Assembly: GCA_910575405.1 (NCBI GenBank)
Contig: CAJTER010000012.1
Coordinates: forward strand, 43,631 to 107,630
Length of the DNA: 64,000 bases
Source of the DNA: Clostridia bacterium
Lineage (GTDB): Bacteria; Bacillota; Clostridia; Peptostreptococcales; Anaerovoracaceae
Reading direction: 5' to 3'
Within the stretch, counting starts at the first letter, position 1, and every line of letters starts with the position of its first letter. The translations under genes and the position numbers were made by a program. The notes beneath the pieces were generated by a model. The model was not told where the DNA came from. It was given only the letters and a program-made list of their open reading frames with translations, and did not search any database. Positions 38,090 through 46,287 of this stretch are shown here, piece after piece.

Positions 38090-38249
38090 GGCTAGTCGCT
38101 TAATAACAAAAAATAAAAGATGTGCCCAAAGGATATTGGCAAAGCCTCGGCTTAGGCTGTCGTCGCACTTGCCCATGTTCTGGGCTGTCAGGTGGAGGAT
38201 TTATTAGAACTGAAGGCTGATAGTAGCCAGTAGCCTGTGCCGTGACAGC
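38090..38249 (-). pseudogene. Disrupted toxin copy 2 with inserted Xre-like fragment
   Basis: After the last codons shared with copy 1 (GGCTAGTCGC, ending 38099) the homology breaks. 38100-38118 instead matches the TTAATAACAAAAAATAAAA found upstream of the copy 1 toxin (36124-36142). About 38216-38250 then resembles the middle of the toxin gene (the CCTGTGCCGT region). Between them, on the plus strand at about 38126-38230, a frame reads KDIGKAS, stop, AVVALAHVLGCQVEDLLELK, the C-terminal pattern of small Xre regulators. No intact toxin remains. Confidence 0.5.
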
Positions 38250-39602
38250 TTATAATAAGGGAGTCATATAGAGGGGCAGATAGAGGATTCCGTTTTCTTC
38301 TTTCAGATCGTTTGTGTGCAGGACATAGGGAATATGTGTCTGCTCCGCATATTTGGCTATGAATTTTTTCAGGGAGGCCAGGGTATAATTTTTGCCGGAT
38401 TTCACTTCAATAGGGGAAATGTTATGGCGGCTGCTGACTTTGTTTTTCGCAATCAGGAAGTCAATTTCCATGCGGGAAGCAGTGTCGGTGCGGGATGAAT
38501 TGGCATAAAAATAAAGCTTGCGGCCCGAGGCAGTGAGCATTTGGGCAACAGCATTTTCTATCACCATTCCCATATTGACCTCCAGTTTGTCCAGCAGCAA
38601 TTTTTTGTAAATTTCTTCACGTACAATTCCGTTTTCATCAAAAGCGTGGCTGATGAGCAGGCCAGTATCGCCCATGTAGCATTTCAGCAGCGTGCGATCC
38701 CGGTTCAGGTTCAGACCCAGGCTTGGTTCTGTAGAGTTATAGCAATTGTTGACGATCATGGCATCGGACAGCCAAAAGAGCGCGTCCTTATATTCGTCAA
38801 AGCGAGCTCCGGCTTTTAGGGAAGAAAGCTTGAAATGCCGGTTCTGATTTTTTAGCTGAGACGGCAGCTCGTCAAAAATAGAGGACACTTTTAATTCATA
38901 ACCTTGGGCATGTTTGCGGATATCATCCCGGTAAAGAGCCAGGATCCGGCGTTTTATCCGATCCACCTTGCTAAAGTCACGGCTGGAGACATACGTTTCC
39001 ACAGCCTGCGGCATGCCGCCGACAATGAGGTACTGGCGGAACAGATCCATCGCCTTCCGGTGCAGAGCCTGACCCAGGGGCTTTTTTCTCTCAAAGCAGG
39101 TCTGAAATAAATCCATAATCGTTTCATTACCCATAGCCCAGAGAAATTCTTCGAAATCCATGGGATACATATTGATATGATCTTCCTCAGAGGGTATGAG
39201 AATATCCCGTACATTCTCCCGGATGGAAATGAGAGAGCCGGTTTCGATATAGTCATAGCGCCCGTCCGCTACCAGATATTTAATCGCGCTTCTGGCTCTT
39301 GGGAAGAGCTGTACTTCATCAAAAATGATGAGGGACTGTCTATCGTACAGCGTAATGCCAAAGAGGGTTGTAAGCTTTAGGAACAGGGTATCCAGATCAT
39401 TTAGATCGTGAAGAAAGATATCCCTGACCTGCTGATCCGCTCTGTTGAAATCAATTAAAAGATAGGATTTGTATTCCTTTTTGGCAAATTCCTCGACAAT
39501 ATAGCTTTTCCCTACGCGGCGGGCTCCCTGTAATAACAGCGCACTGCTGCCATTGCTGTTTTTTTTCCATTCCAGCAGGCGATCATACATTTTTCTGCGC
39601 AT
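38250..39602 (-). CDS. AAA ATPase with DUF4143 C-terminal domain
   Basis: The 450-residue protein has Walker A QGARRVGKS (about 25-33), a Walker B region (LIIFDEVQLFPRARSAI, near 90-106) and a sensor-like GSLIS, followed by the DUF4143 domain with its conserved nuclease-like end (MEIDFLIAK, IEVKSGKN, near 385-410). The DFLI...EVKSGK pattern recalls PD-(D/E)XK nucleases. The family is abundant in gut Clostridia and Bacteroidetes and its function is not settled. Its 3' end abuts the broken toxin copy 2. A tandem-repeat array lies upstream of it. Confidence 0.88.
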   Translation of the reverse strand: MRRKMYDRLLEWKKNSNGSSALLLQGARRVGKSYIVEEFAKKEYKSYLLIDFNRADQQVRDIFLHDLNDLDTLFLKLTTLFGITLYDRQSLIIFDEVQLFPRARSAIKYLVADGRYDYIETGSLISIRENVRDILIPSEEDHINMYPMDFEEFLWAMGNETIMDLFQTCFERKKPLGQALHRKAMDLFRQYLIVGGMPQAVETYVSSRDFSKVDRIKRRILALYRDDIRKHAQGYELKVSSIFDELPSQLKNQNRHFKLSSLKAGARFDEYKDALFWLSDAMIVNNCYNSTEPSLGLNLNRDRTLLKCYMGDTGLLISHAFDENGIVREEIYKKLLLDKLEVNMGMVIENAVAQMLTASGRKLYFYANSSRTDTASRMEIDFLIAKNKVSSRHNISPIEVKSGKNYTLASLKKFIAKYAEQTHIPYVLHTNDLKEENGILYLPLYMTPLL

Positions 39603-39654
39603 TGATTGTTTCCTTTCAAAATCCGGTCAAAAACACTCCCTATATAAAGGGTAA

Positions 39655-39786
39655 AACACAAATCAAGGTTTTTATTATGTCAATTTTAACACAGATCAAA
39701 GATTTTTATAAGTGGATTTTAACATAAATCAATGATTTTATTCCGAAAATTTATACACAAATCAAAGATTTTCCCTTCGGACGCCT
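39655..39786. repeat. Four 33-bp tandem repeats upstream of the DUF4143 ATPase
   Basis: Imperfect units begin at 39655, 39688, 39721 and 39754, each exactly 33 bp apart. The core is AACACAAATCAAAGATTTTT, which contains a short palindrome (AAATC-AAA-GATTT; AAATCA-A-TGATTT in unit 3). Read towards the ATPase, units contain TTGATT followed 16 bp later by a TATAAA-like box, so each may be promoter-like. The fourth unit is the most degraded beyond its first half. Confidence 0.7.
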
Positions 39787-39805
39787 GCCGCCATCCTTCT
39801 GCCTC

Positions 39806-40267
39806 CTACAGCTTGCTGGCAATATTGACCGCTTTGCGCGTAATGGCCACGATGATCCGGATAGCGGCTCCCACGACCAAAAGCCCCAGGGCAATGCTCC
39901 CCGCCATGGCCAGAGTTTGCCCGCAGGTCAAAGCGCCGCCCTTCAAATTCCCGTTTACCAGCTGCAGCATGGAGTTGTAAATACCGGAGCCGGGAACCAG
40001 ACACAGGATACCGGGAATGATAAAGATAGTCGCCGCATCCTTAAAAAACCTGGAAGCCAGATCGCTGAATAGCCCCACCGCAAAAGAGGAGAGAAAGCAG
40101 GACATGACGACGGACATGTCGTATGCCGTGCAGATCTGGTAAATGGTCCACCCGGCAGCGCCGATGAAGGCAACCACGGGAAAATGGCGCAGAGGCACAT
40201 GAAAGATAATGCTGAACCCCAGAGTTGCCATCAGGGCGTACAAAAATGACAGGAAAAGATGGATCAT
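39806..40267 (-). CDS. Threonine/serine exporter, small subunit (ThrE C-terminal half, DUF3815)
   Basis: The 153-residue protein has about five membrane helices and the family motif IPGILCLVPGSGIYNSML near 84-101. It corresponds to the C-terminal half of ThrE, which exports threonine and serine. ATG 40267 overlaps the end of the upstream gene by 4 nt, with GGAGGTG upstream inside that gene. The longer frame reaching 40528 only shadows its neighbour. Confidence 0.9.
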   Translation of the reverse strand: MIHLFLSFLYALMATLGFSIIFHVPLRHFPVVAFIGAAGWTIYQICTAYDMSVVMSCFLSSFAVGLFSDLASRFFKDAATIFIIPGILCLVPGSGIYNSMLQLVNGNLKGGALTCGQTLAMAGSIALGLLVVGAAIRIIVAITRKAVNIASKL

Positions 40268-41079
40268 ATGAACACACCTCCCACCGAATACCACAGCGTC
40301 AGCACCATACCGGCGCCAACTGCAAGAGATATGGCAATAATAAAGGCTTCTGTTGCCCGGGCAAGTCCCGAAAGCATGTCGCCGGAGAGAAAATCCCGTA
40401 TGGAATTGGTGATGGCAACTCCAGGGACGAAAATCATCAGAGTACCAATGATAATGGCGCTGTAGTCTGCCCCGGGGATCACCGCTGAGGCCAGAAGTGC
40501 GAGAAACGCCGCGGCGGCACAGCAGCACAGTCCCCGAATGAAATAGTTGATGGAGTAGCGGCTTAAAAAACCCGACAAAAGGTAGCTGAAGCCTCCGATG
40601 AAAAAGGCACAGACAAAATCCAGGATATTTCCCCCAAAGATCAGGGAGAAAAAAGAGGCTACAAGAGCTGCCCCTAGCAGGCGGATGGCAAAAGGCATGG
40701 GTTTGATATGGTCGATTTCTTTGAGCCTCTTCATGCCCTCTTCAACAGAAAGATCAGTAGTAGTAAACTCTCTGGAAAAGCGGTTGATCTCCGAAATCTT
40801 CGTCAGATCCGTATCTCCGCTGCCCTTGATGCGTTTAATATATGTGAACATATCGCTCTTATCGCCCCCTGAATCCAGAGATACAAAAATACCGCCGGTC
40901 TGAGTGGCAAAAACATCGACATAAGGAATATTGCACGCCTTGCATATACGCTCAATCGTATCTTCGACTCGGTAAATTTCCGCGCCGCTTTTCATCATGA
41001 TTTCTCCGGCTCTTACAGCCAGAATCAATATTTTTTTGTTTTTCTGGTCATTGATTTGTTTTGATGTCTGTTCAGTCAT
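40264..41079 (-). CDS. Threonine/serine exporter, large subunit (ThrE N-terminal half, DUF1212)
   Basis: The 271-residue protein has a soluble N-terminal part with AGEIMMKSGAEIYRVEDTI near 25-43 and TQTGGIFVSL, then five membrane helices with VPGVAITNSIRDFLSGDML near 218-236. It forms a two-gene exporter with the next gene, with coupled translation. The start has AAGGGGGAT 7 nt upstream. Confidence 0.92.
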   Translation of the reverse strand: MTEQTSKQINDQKNKKILILAVRAGEIMMKSGAEIYRVEDTIERICKACNIPYVDVFATQTGGIFVSLDSGGDKSDMFTYIKRIKGSGDTDLTKISEINRFSREFTTTDLSVEEGMKRLKEIDHIKPMPFAIRLLGAALVASFFSLIFGGNILDFVCAFFIGGFSYLLSGFLSRYSINYFIRGLCCCAAAAFLALLASAVIPGADYSAIIIGTLMIFVPGVAITNSIRDFLSGDMLSGLARATEAFIIAISLAVGAGMVLTLWYSVGGVFI

Positions 41080-41403
41080 CTTACTGTATCCCCCTTTCTA
41101 AGCGATGATCTGACGCAGACTGTAGCAAATACCGAAGCATTTGCCTCAGCCCGCATCTATACAGTATCGGTAAAAGTACATCCTGATTATACCAAAACCT
41201 GCCCATGTCAGCTACTATATTTCACAAAGAGATTATGCCAAAAAGCGAGCATTTTGACAAGCTGTCTGCAGCACATTTGTGGGTTGTCCAGACTGGCAAG
41301 ATTGTATATAATGGATTTAACAGCTTTATAGGAAGGATAAGAGTGTGCTGTCTGGCGGCTGATGGTACCAGCCAGAGGATACACCAGATAAGGAGGGCCA
41401 GTT
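41080..41403. other. Intergenic region between thrE-type and DUF3830 genes
   Basis: Apart from the promoter at 41284-41312 I see no gene, repeat or terminator. Open frames here lack ribosome binding sites. Confidence 0.4.
41284..41312 (+). promoter_or_regulatory. Promoter for the DUF3830 gene
   Basis: TTGTCC (41284-41289), 17-bp spacer and TATAAT (41307-41312), 91 bp upstream of the ATG. Confidence 0.55.
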
Positions 41404-41817
41404 ATGAAACAAGTAAAAATCACATCAGGAGACTTTTGTTTTACAGGAACGCTTTTGACAGAAGAGGCGCCTGAGACCTGCAAAGTATTTGAGAGCATGC
41501 TCCCATTAAAGAGCAGCTTTATCCACGTCCGCTGGAGCGGTGAGGGAATCTGGATTCCATATGGAGATCTGCGGACAGGGCTTGATTATGAGAATCATAC
41601 TTCCCATCCGGCAAAAGGGGAAATGCTCCTTTATCCGGGAGGAATCAGCGAAATGGAAATCATCATGGCTTACGGCAGATGCTGCTTTGCCAGCCAGCAC
41701 GGGCAGCTTTCCGGCAACCACTTTCTGACCATTACAGAAGGTCTTGAGAGACTGGAAGAGTTCGGAAAAAAAGTTCTGTGGGAAGGCGCACAGGAAATTG
41801 AAGTTACGCTGCTGTAA
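41404..41817 (+). CDS. DUF3830 (cyclophilin-like fold) family protein
   Basis: The 137-residue protein shows the DUF3830 pattern: FTGTLLTEEAPETCKVFE near 13-30, IHVRWSGEGIWIP near 39-51, ENHTSHPAKGEMLLYPGG near 62-80 and FASQHGQLSGNHF near 95-107. The fold is cyclophilin-like, but the catalytic role is unknown. Strong AAGGAGGG site. It is the first of three co-directional genes with the VanRS-like pair, at a 90-nt gap. Confidence 0.75.
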   Translation: MKQVKITSGDFCFTGTLLTEEAPETCKVFESMLPLKSSFIHVRWSGEGIWIPYGDLRTGLDYENHTSHPAKGEMLLYPGGISEMEIIMAYGRCCFASQHGQLSGNHFLTITEGLERLEEFGKKVLWEGAQEIEVTLL

Positions 41818-41907
41818 TGGGGCAAGGTGTGAATGCAGGCTGTGTGGGGAACGAAGGGGCATAGCTGCAGGTAAAAGACAAAAATGAAGGAAAGGTTATG
41901 AAAGAAG

Positions 41908-42594
41908 ATGAACATATTAGTAGTAGATGATGAAAAAGAAATTGCGGATCTTCTGGAGCTCTATCTGAAAAACGACGGGTACCAGGTATTCAAATTTTAC
42001 AGGGGCGCGCCCGCTTTGGCATGTGTAAAGGAAACAAAAATCGATCTGGCGCTGCTGGACATCATGCTTCCGGACATCGACGGGCTGGAAATCTGCCGCA
42101 AAATACGGGAATCCCACAACTTTCCCATTATCATGCTGACGGCCAAAAGTGAAGAGCTGGACAAGGTGACCGGCCTTACCATGGGAGCAGATGATTATAT
42201 TACAAAGCCCTTTACTCCGCTGGAAGTGGTGGCAAGGGTGAAGGCGCAGCTCAGGCGCTTTACCCAGTATAACACAGGAGGACAGGAGGAAGATATTCTG
42301 ACCATAAGAGGGCTGCTTCTGAACCGGGATACCCATGAATGTACGCTGAATGGGGAAGCGGTGGAGCTTACCCCGACCGAATTCGCAATTTTGTGGACCC
42401 TGGCAGAAAATCAGGGACGAGTGATTACTTCAGAAGAACTCTTCGGAAAGGTGTGGCAGGAAAAATATTTTGAAAACAGCAATAATACTGTTATGGTGCA
42501 TGTGCGCCATATCCGCCAAAAGCTAAAGGATTCCGCAGAGCGGCCCAAATATATAAAGACAATATGGGGAGTCGGATACAAAATTGAAAAATAA
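41908..42594 (+). CDS. VanR-like OmpR-family response regulator
   Basis: The 228-residue protein has a receiver with Asp near 52 (LALLDIMLPDIDG), Thr of MLTAKSEE and Lys of YITKPFTPLE, plus a winged-helix output domain ending TIWGVGYKIEK. It overlaps its kinase gene by 11 nt. No vanHAX or vanG-type ligase genes are nearby, so a glycopeptide-resistance role is not supported by the window. Confidence 0.92.
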   Translation: MNILVVDDEKEIADLLELYLKNDGYQVFKFYRGAPALACVKETKIDLALLDIMLPDIDGLEICRKIRESHNFPIIMLTAKSEELDKVTGLTMGADDYITKPFTPLEVVARVKAQLRRFTQYNTGGQEEDILTIRGLLLNRDTHECTLNGEAVELTPTEFAILWTLAENQGRVITSEELFGKVWQEKYFENSNNTVMVHVRHIRQKLKDSAERPKYIKTIWGVGYKIEK

Positions 42595-43684
42595 AAAGCA
42601 GATAGCCCTGAAGATAGTCCTCATTGGCGGAGTGACGGTTATTGCGGGGCTGTTTCTCGCGCAATTTGTGGATTCCTTTGGAAACGGCGTCTTCAAAGAC
42701 TGGTTTTACAACAGGTTTATCAGCCAGACCGAACTGGACGGCGCCTACTATCCGGTTTTTTACAATTGGGCGGATTTTAAAAACTTTATTATTACTGTGA
42801 TGATCGCCGCGCTTGTCATTGTCAGCACCATTATCATCCTCATTATGAACTATACCAACAACCGCAAATCTATGGAAATGAAAAATACCATCGAGGCTAT
42901 GCGGCTGAAAGCGCAGCGGCACGAACAGCTGCTGCAGATGGAGTCCCAGCGGAAAAACGATTTGATTACCTATCTGGCACACGATATGAGGACGCCTCTT
43001 GCTTCCATTATCGGATATCTGAGTTTATTGGACGAAGTGCCGGAGATGCCGGCAGAACAGAAAGCAAAATACGTTGGCATTACCCTGGAGAAAGCGTATC
43101 GTCTGGAACAGCTCATAGAAGAGTTCTTTGATGTTACCCGCTTTAACCTCCAGACCATCGTGCTTCACAAGCAAAAGCTGGATCTTCGCCTGCTGCTCCA
43201 GCAGATGGCAGATGAATTTTATCCTCTCGTAGAACCGGCAGGAAAGTCCATAGAAGTGGATACACCGGAAACCCTGCTGTATAAAGGAGATGGAGATAAG
43301 CTGGCGAGAGTCTTTAACAACATTATAAAAAATGCCGTATCCTACAGCTACGACAACACAGTAATCTCCATAAAAGCAAAGCTGGAAAACGGCAGTATTG
43401 TTACATCGGTAAGCAGCAAGGGGGACGCTATCCCCCAATACCAGCAGGAGCAGATTTTCGAAAAGTTTTTCCGGCTGGACTCTTCCCGTTCCACCCAGAC
43501 AGGCGGCGCTGGCCTGGGCCTTGCGATTGCAAAGGAAATTGTGGATGCCCACGGCGGGGCAATTACCGTAAACAGCAGCGATGAGCATACGGTCTTTACA
43601 GTCAGTTTGCCCCAGAAGGAACTCCTAAAGGAAAAGGAACACCCAAAGGAAGAGGAAGCAAAGCATGCTGCTGTGCGTACCTGA
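42584..43684 (+). CDS. VanS-like sensor histidine kinase
   Basis: The 366-residue kinase has two membrane helices (about 8-28 and 66-88) flanking a short extracytoplasmic loop of about 38 residues, then the H-box YLAHDMRTPLASIIGYL (His near 131), N-box FNNIIKNAVSYS and G2 GAGLGLAIAKEI. The first G box (SSKGDAIPQ) is altered from the usual DxGxGI. It partners the VanR-like regulator. A terminator shared with the convergent permease gene follows. Confidence 0.92.
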   Translation: MKNKKQIALKIVLIGGVTVIAGLFLAQFVDSFGNGVFKDWFYNRFISQTELDGAYYPVFYNWADFKNFIITVMIAALVIVSTIIILIMNYTNNRKSMEMKNTIEAMRLKAQRHEQLLQMESQRKNDLITYLAHDMRTPLASIIGYLSLLDEVPEMPAEQKAKYVGITLEKAYRLEQLIEEFFDVTRFNLQTIVLHKQKLDLRLLLQQMADEFYPLVEPAGKSIEVDTPETLLYKGDGDKLARVFNNIIKNAVSYSYDNTVISIKAKLENGSIVTSVSSKGDAIPQYQQEQIFEKFFRLDSSRSTQTGGAGLGLAIAKEIVDAHGGAITVNSSDEHTVFTVSLPQKELLKEKEHPKEEEAKHAAVRT

Positions 43685-43721
43685 CCATATTTGCCATAGG
43701 ATTTGATTTCTTCAGAATCAA

Positions 43722-43756
43722 AACGCCTGCCCTCTCGTTTAAGGGCAGGCGTTAAA
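43722..43756. terminator. Bidirectional terminator, kinase gene / permease gene
   Basis: AACGCCTGCCCT (43722-43733) pairs perfectly with AGGGCAGGCGTT (43742-43753) around an 8-nt loop. The T run is better on the minus strand (TTTTGATT). Confidence 0.8.
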
Positions 43757-43766
43757 TTTATAACAA

Positions 43767-45251
43767 CTATTTCAGCCTTGGGAAAGCTTCATCAAATGCT
43801 ATTTCTCCTTCTTCCAAAACCTTGACAGCTCTTGCCTTGCCGGTTTTTACGCCGATCCATCTTACCAGCATTGGAATGACAACACATGCCGTTGCGATAC
43901 CGAAGACCAGCTGATCTTCCAGAACCAGCATAATCAGCGCAATACACTGGACAATAGCGCCAGTCATAGGAAGCCATGCAAGCCAGTCGGCAACCTTTGC
44001 CTTCAGGCAGCTCTTTGGATCATAGCCCCGCTCTTTGAGTCTCTTTCTCATCACAACCTGTGACAGACAAATTCCAATCCAGGCCAGGGTTCCGGTAAAT
44101 CCGGAGATGGAAAGAAGGCTTCCATATAGAGATTCCAGGAATCCCGTGATTTCAGATACAAGGCCGATAACCAGGACGACCCACATGCAGGCCAGAGTAA
44201 ACCACACACAGTTTCTCGGATTTCCGTTTCTTGTAACTTTCGTCAGGAACTTTGGCGCCAGACCTTCTACCGCAAGACCGTACATTGCGCGAACTGTTCC
44301 ATAGAATCCGGTATTGGCACAGCTGAATGCTGCGATGATTACAACGGCGGACATAACGAAGCCAAAGAAGCCCATATCATAGCGGTTCATAACATCTGCG
44401 AAAATTGGGTTTTCGTCATTTCCCAGCTCCCATGGGTAAATCAGTACGATGAGGAGAATCGGGATCATATAAAGTCCGATGAGCCTCCAGGTAACGCTTC
44501 TGCATGCCTTTGGAACCGATACTTCCGGATTCTGTGATTCTGCCGCTGCCAGGCCGACAATTTCCGTTCCCTGACAGGTAACCAGCACTAAGGTCATTTG
44601 TGTAAATACAATGAGAGCGCCTTTGGGGAACAGAGCCTGCGCAAAGTCAACCTCGCCGCCAAAATTGATCTTGCCGCCCAGGAATTCATCGCTTCCCCAC
44701 AGGCCTACCCAGATACCGAAGGCAACGACAACGAAAATCAGGATAATGACTACTTTTGTAATGGCAAGCCCGGACTCGATCTTGGCAAAGATATCGACAG
44801 ATGCGATATTAATAATCGTAATCGCTACCATAGCGCCTACTGCACAAGCTATGTAAAAGACAACGCTCTTTGAGCCGGATAAATACTGAATTACCGTAGC
44901 CATGGCTACTGCTTCGGATGGTACATAGGCAACCCAGTTGCACCAGAAGGCCCATCCCATACCAATGGACCATTGAGGGCCGAGAAACTCTTTGGTATAG
45001 GAAACAAAAGACCCCTTTCTGGGAAGGTTTACTAGTAATTCCGCGTAAGCGACCATTACCGCATAAATAATAACTGCAACAATGGCAAATGCAAGAAGTA
45101 CTGCGGGTCCCATTGTCTGAATGGTTAATCCAAGCCCCAGGAAGTAACAGGAGCCGATAACGCCGCCCAGGCCGATAAACGTTACCTGCCAGCTTTTAAT
45201 TCCTCTTTGCAGTTCATTGTGTTCACTGCTGCTTTGCTGCTTTTGTGACAT
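43767..45251 (-). CDS. APC-superfamily amino acid permease
   Basis: This 494-residue protein has about 12 membrane helices and amino acid permease signatures: FIGLGGVIGSCYFLGLG (near 24-40) and GTEIVGLAAAESQNPEVSVP (near 230-250). The substrate cannot be read off; basic or neutral amino acids are both possible. ATG 45251 has AAGGAGGAC 6-7 nt upstream, better than the longer frame. A structured leader with a terminator hairpin precedes it, suggesting control by premature termination. Confidence 0.9.
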   Translation of the reverse strand: MSQKQQSSSEHNELQRGIKSWQVTFIGLGGVIGSCYFLGLGLTIQTMGPAVLLAFAIVAVIIYAVMVAYAELLVNLPRKGSFVSYTKEFLGPQWSIGMGWAFWCNWVAYVPSEAVAMATVIQYLSGSKSVVFYIACAVGAMVAITIINIASVDIFAKIESGLAITKVVIILIFVVVAFGIWVGLWGSDEFLGGKINFGGEVDFAQALFPKGALIVFTQMTLVLVTCQGTEIVGLAAAESQNPEVSVPKACRSVTWRLIGLYMIPILLIVLIYPWELGNDENPIFADVMNRYDMGFFGFVMSAVVIIAAFSCANTGFYGTVRAMYGLAVEGLAPKFLTKVTRNGNPRNCVWFTLACMWVVLVIGLVSEITGFLESLYGSLLSISGFTGTLAWIGICLSQVVMRKRLKERGYDPKSCLKAKVADWLAWLPMTGAIVQCIALIMLVLEDQLVFGIATACVVIPMLVRWIGVKTGKARAVKVLEEGEIAFDEAFPRLK

Positions 45252-45283
45252 CGTTTTGTCCTCCTTAAACATAATTTTTATAC

Positions 45284-45320
45284 AAACAAAAAGACCATGC
45301 AAAATAAAACCTGCATGGTC
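45284..45320 (-). terminator. Attenuator-like terminator in the permease leader
   Basis: On the minus strand GACCATGCA (45320-45312) pairs with TGCATGGTC (45301-45293), followed by TTTTTGTTT. It lies about 35 nt upstream of the permease ribosome binding site and so would stop transcription before the gene. Confidence 0.75.
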
Positions 45321-45470
45321 TCAAAAAGCGAGCTCAGTTGCTGTCCTTTTAAGCTTCCAAGTCAAAAATGTACATTCGTTCCACCGCTCTGGCCAGTTCC
45401 TTCCGCACTGCTGATATCACCTTGCATCAGGCTTTGTCCAGCCAGCTTGATGTTACATATGACATTATTT
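45321..45470 (-). promoter_or_regulatory. Structured 5' leader of the amino acid permease, class unassigned
   Basis: The roughly 150 nt upstream of the attenuator are GC-richer than their surroundings and contain several possible stems, such as CTGAT-N10-ATCAG and GCTGG/CCAG pairs, and an AAAAGGACAG stretch near 45345. This looks like a metabolite-sensing or other regulatory leader. The AAAAGGAC string recalls glycine riboswitches, but the rest of that consensus does not fit, so I leave the class open. Confidence 0.4.
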
Positions 45471-45602
45471 TTTGAAAAGTAAAATAATTTCTGACACGGT
45501 TTATTATAACAATATTCTGATAATTGTCAAGAGGAATTTTTTCTTTTACTTCCATTTTTAGTATTTATCGTGTAAAATAGACCCTGAAAGGCGGGATATA
45601 AG

Positions 45603-46274
45603 ATGAAGTTGGAACGAAAGGGTATGAAGCTGTTTTATAAAAAAGAGGGAAGCGGTCCTCCACTGATTCTCCTCCACGGGAATGGAGAAAGCCACCATAT
45701 TTTTGATCGAGCGGCAAAAGCCCTTGCAAGGGATTGGACCGTCTGGAGGATGGATACCCGGGGCCATGGGAAGAGCGGGAGGGCAGAAGAACTCCATTAT
45801 CAGGATATGGCAGAGGATACAGCCCATTTGATTCAATCTCTTGAACTAAAACGGCCGCTTCTGTATGGCTTCAGTGACGGGGGCATCATCGGTCTCTTGA
45901 TCGCCTCGCAGATGCCGGAGCTTTTGTCCGGGCTCATTGTCAGCGGAGCAAACCTTCAGCCAAGGGGCATGAAGACCCGTTATCGCTGGTTGTTCAAGCT
46001 GTTGGCGCTGTTTTCCCGCAATCCTAAATATCCTCTAATGGCTGAGGAACCCGATATCAGGCGGACGGATCTGCAGAAAATCCGCATTCCCGTGTATCTT
46101 ACAGCAGGTGAAAAAGATATGATTCGGGAACCTCATACAAAATTTATTGCGGAAAATATCAAAAATAGCAGGCTTCAGATCCTGGAGGGAGAAAACCACA
46201 GCTCTTATGTGATGGACAGTGAAAAGCTGGTGCCTTTAATCAAAGAGGGAGCAGCCTATATCTGGAGTCTGTAA
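45603..46274 (+). CDS. Alpha/beta hydrolase
   Basis: The 223-residue protein has the oxyanion motif LLHGNGESHHIF near 23-34, RGHGKSGRAEE near 54-64, nucleophile elbow GFSDGG (Ser about 91) and a terminal His in GENHSSYVM near 199. It is a small serine hydrolase of the BioH/YcaC-like alpha/beta class; no substrate is evident. ATG follows AAGGCGGGATATAAG. It is convergent with the thioesterase gene, with 13 nt between them. Confidence 0.82.
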   Translation: MKLERKGMKLFYKKEGSGPPLILLHGNGESHHIFDRAAKALARDWTVWRMDTRGHGKSGRAEELHYQDMAEDTAHLIQSLELKRPLLYGFSDGGIIGLLIASQMPELLSGLIVSGANLQPRGMKTRYRWLFKLLALFSRNPKYPLMAEEPDIRRTDLQKIRIPVYLTAGEKDMIREPHTKFIAENIKNSRLQILEGENHSSYVMDSEKLVPLIKEGAAYIWSL

Positions 46275-46287
46275 CGTGCCAAAAGGC

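Noticed and set aside
39655..39786. CRISPR array
   Set aside because: The 33-bp units are tandem with no distinct spacers, only four in number, and no cas genes are present.
39806..40528. 240-residue version of the small ThrE-type protein
   Set aside because: The first 87 residues are a shadow of the overlapping upstream gene; ATG 40267 with its ribosome binding site and 4-nt overlap is the likely start.
41205..41474. 89-codon plus-strand frame upstream of the DUF3830 gene
   Set aside because: No ribosome binding site; it contains the DUF3830 promoter and overlaps the start of that gene.
41908..43684. Vancomycin-resistance locus
   Set aside because: Only VanRS-like regulators are present; no ligase, dehydrogenase or dipeptidase genes of a van cluster are nearby.
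45321..45470. Glycine riboswitch call for the permease leader
   Set aside because: Only an AAAAGGACAG string matches; the rest of the glycine consensus is not seen, and T-box and lysine consensus elements are also absent.
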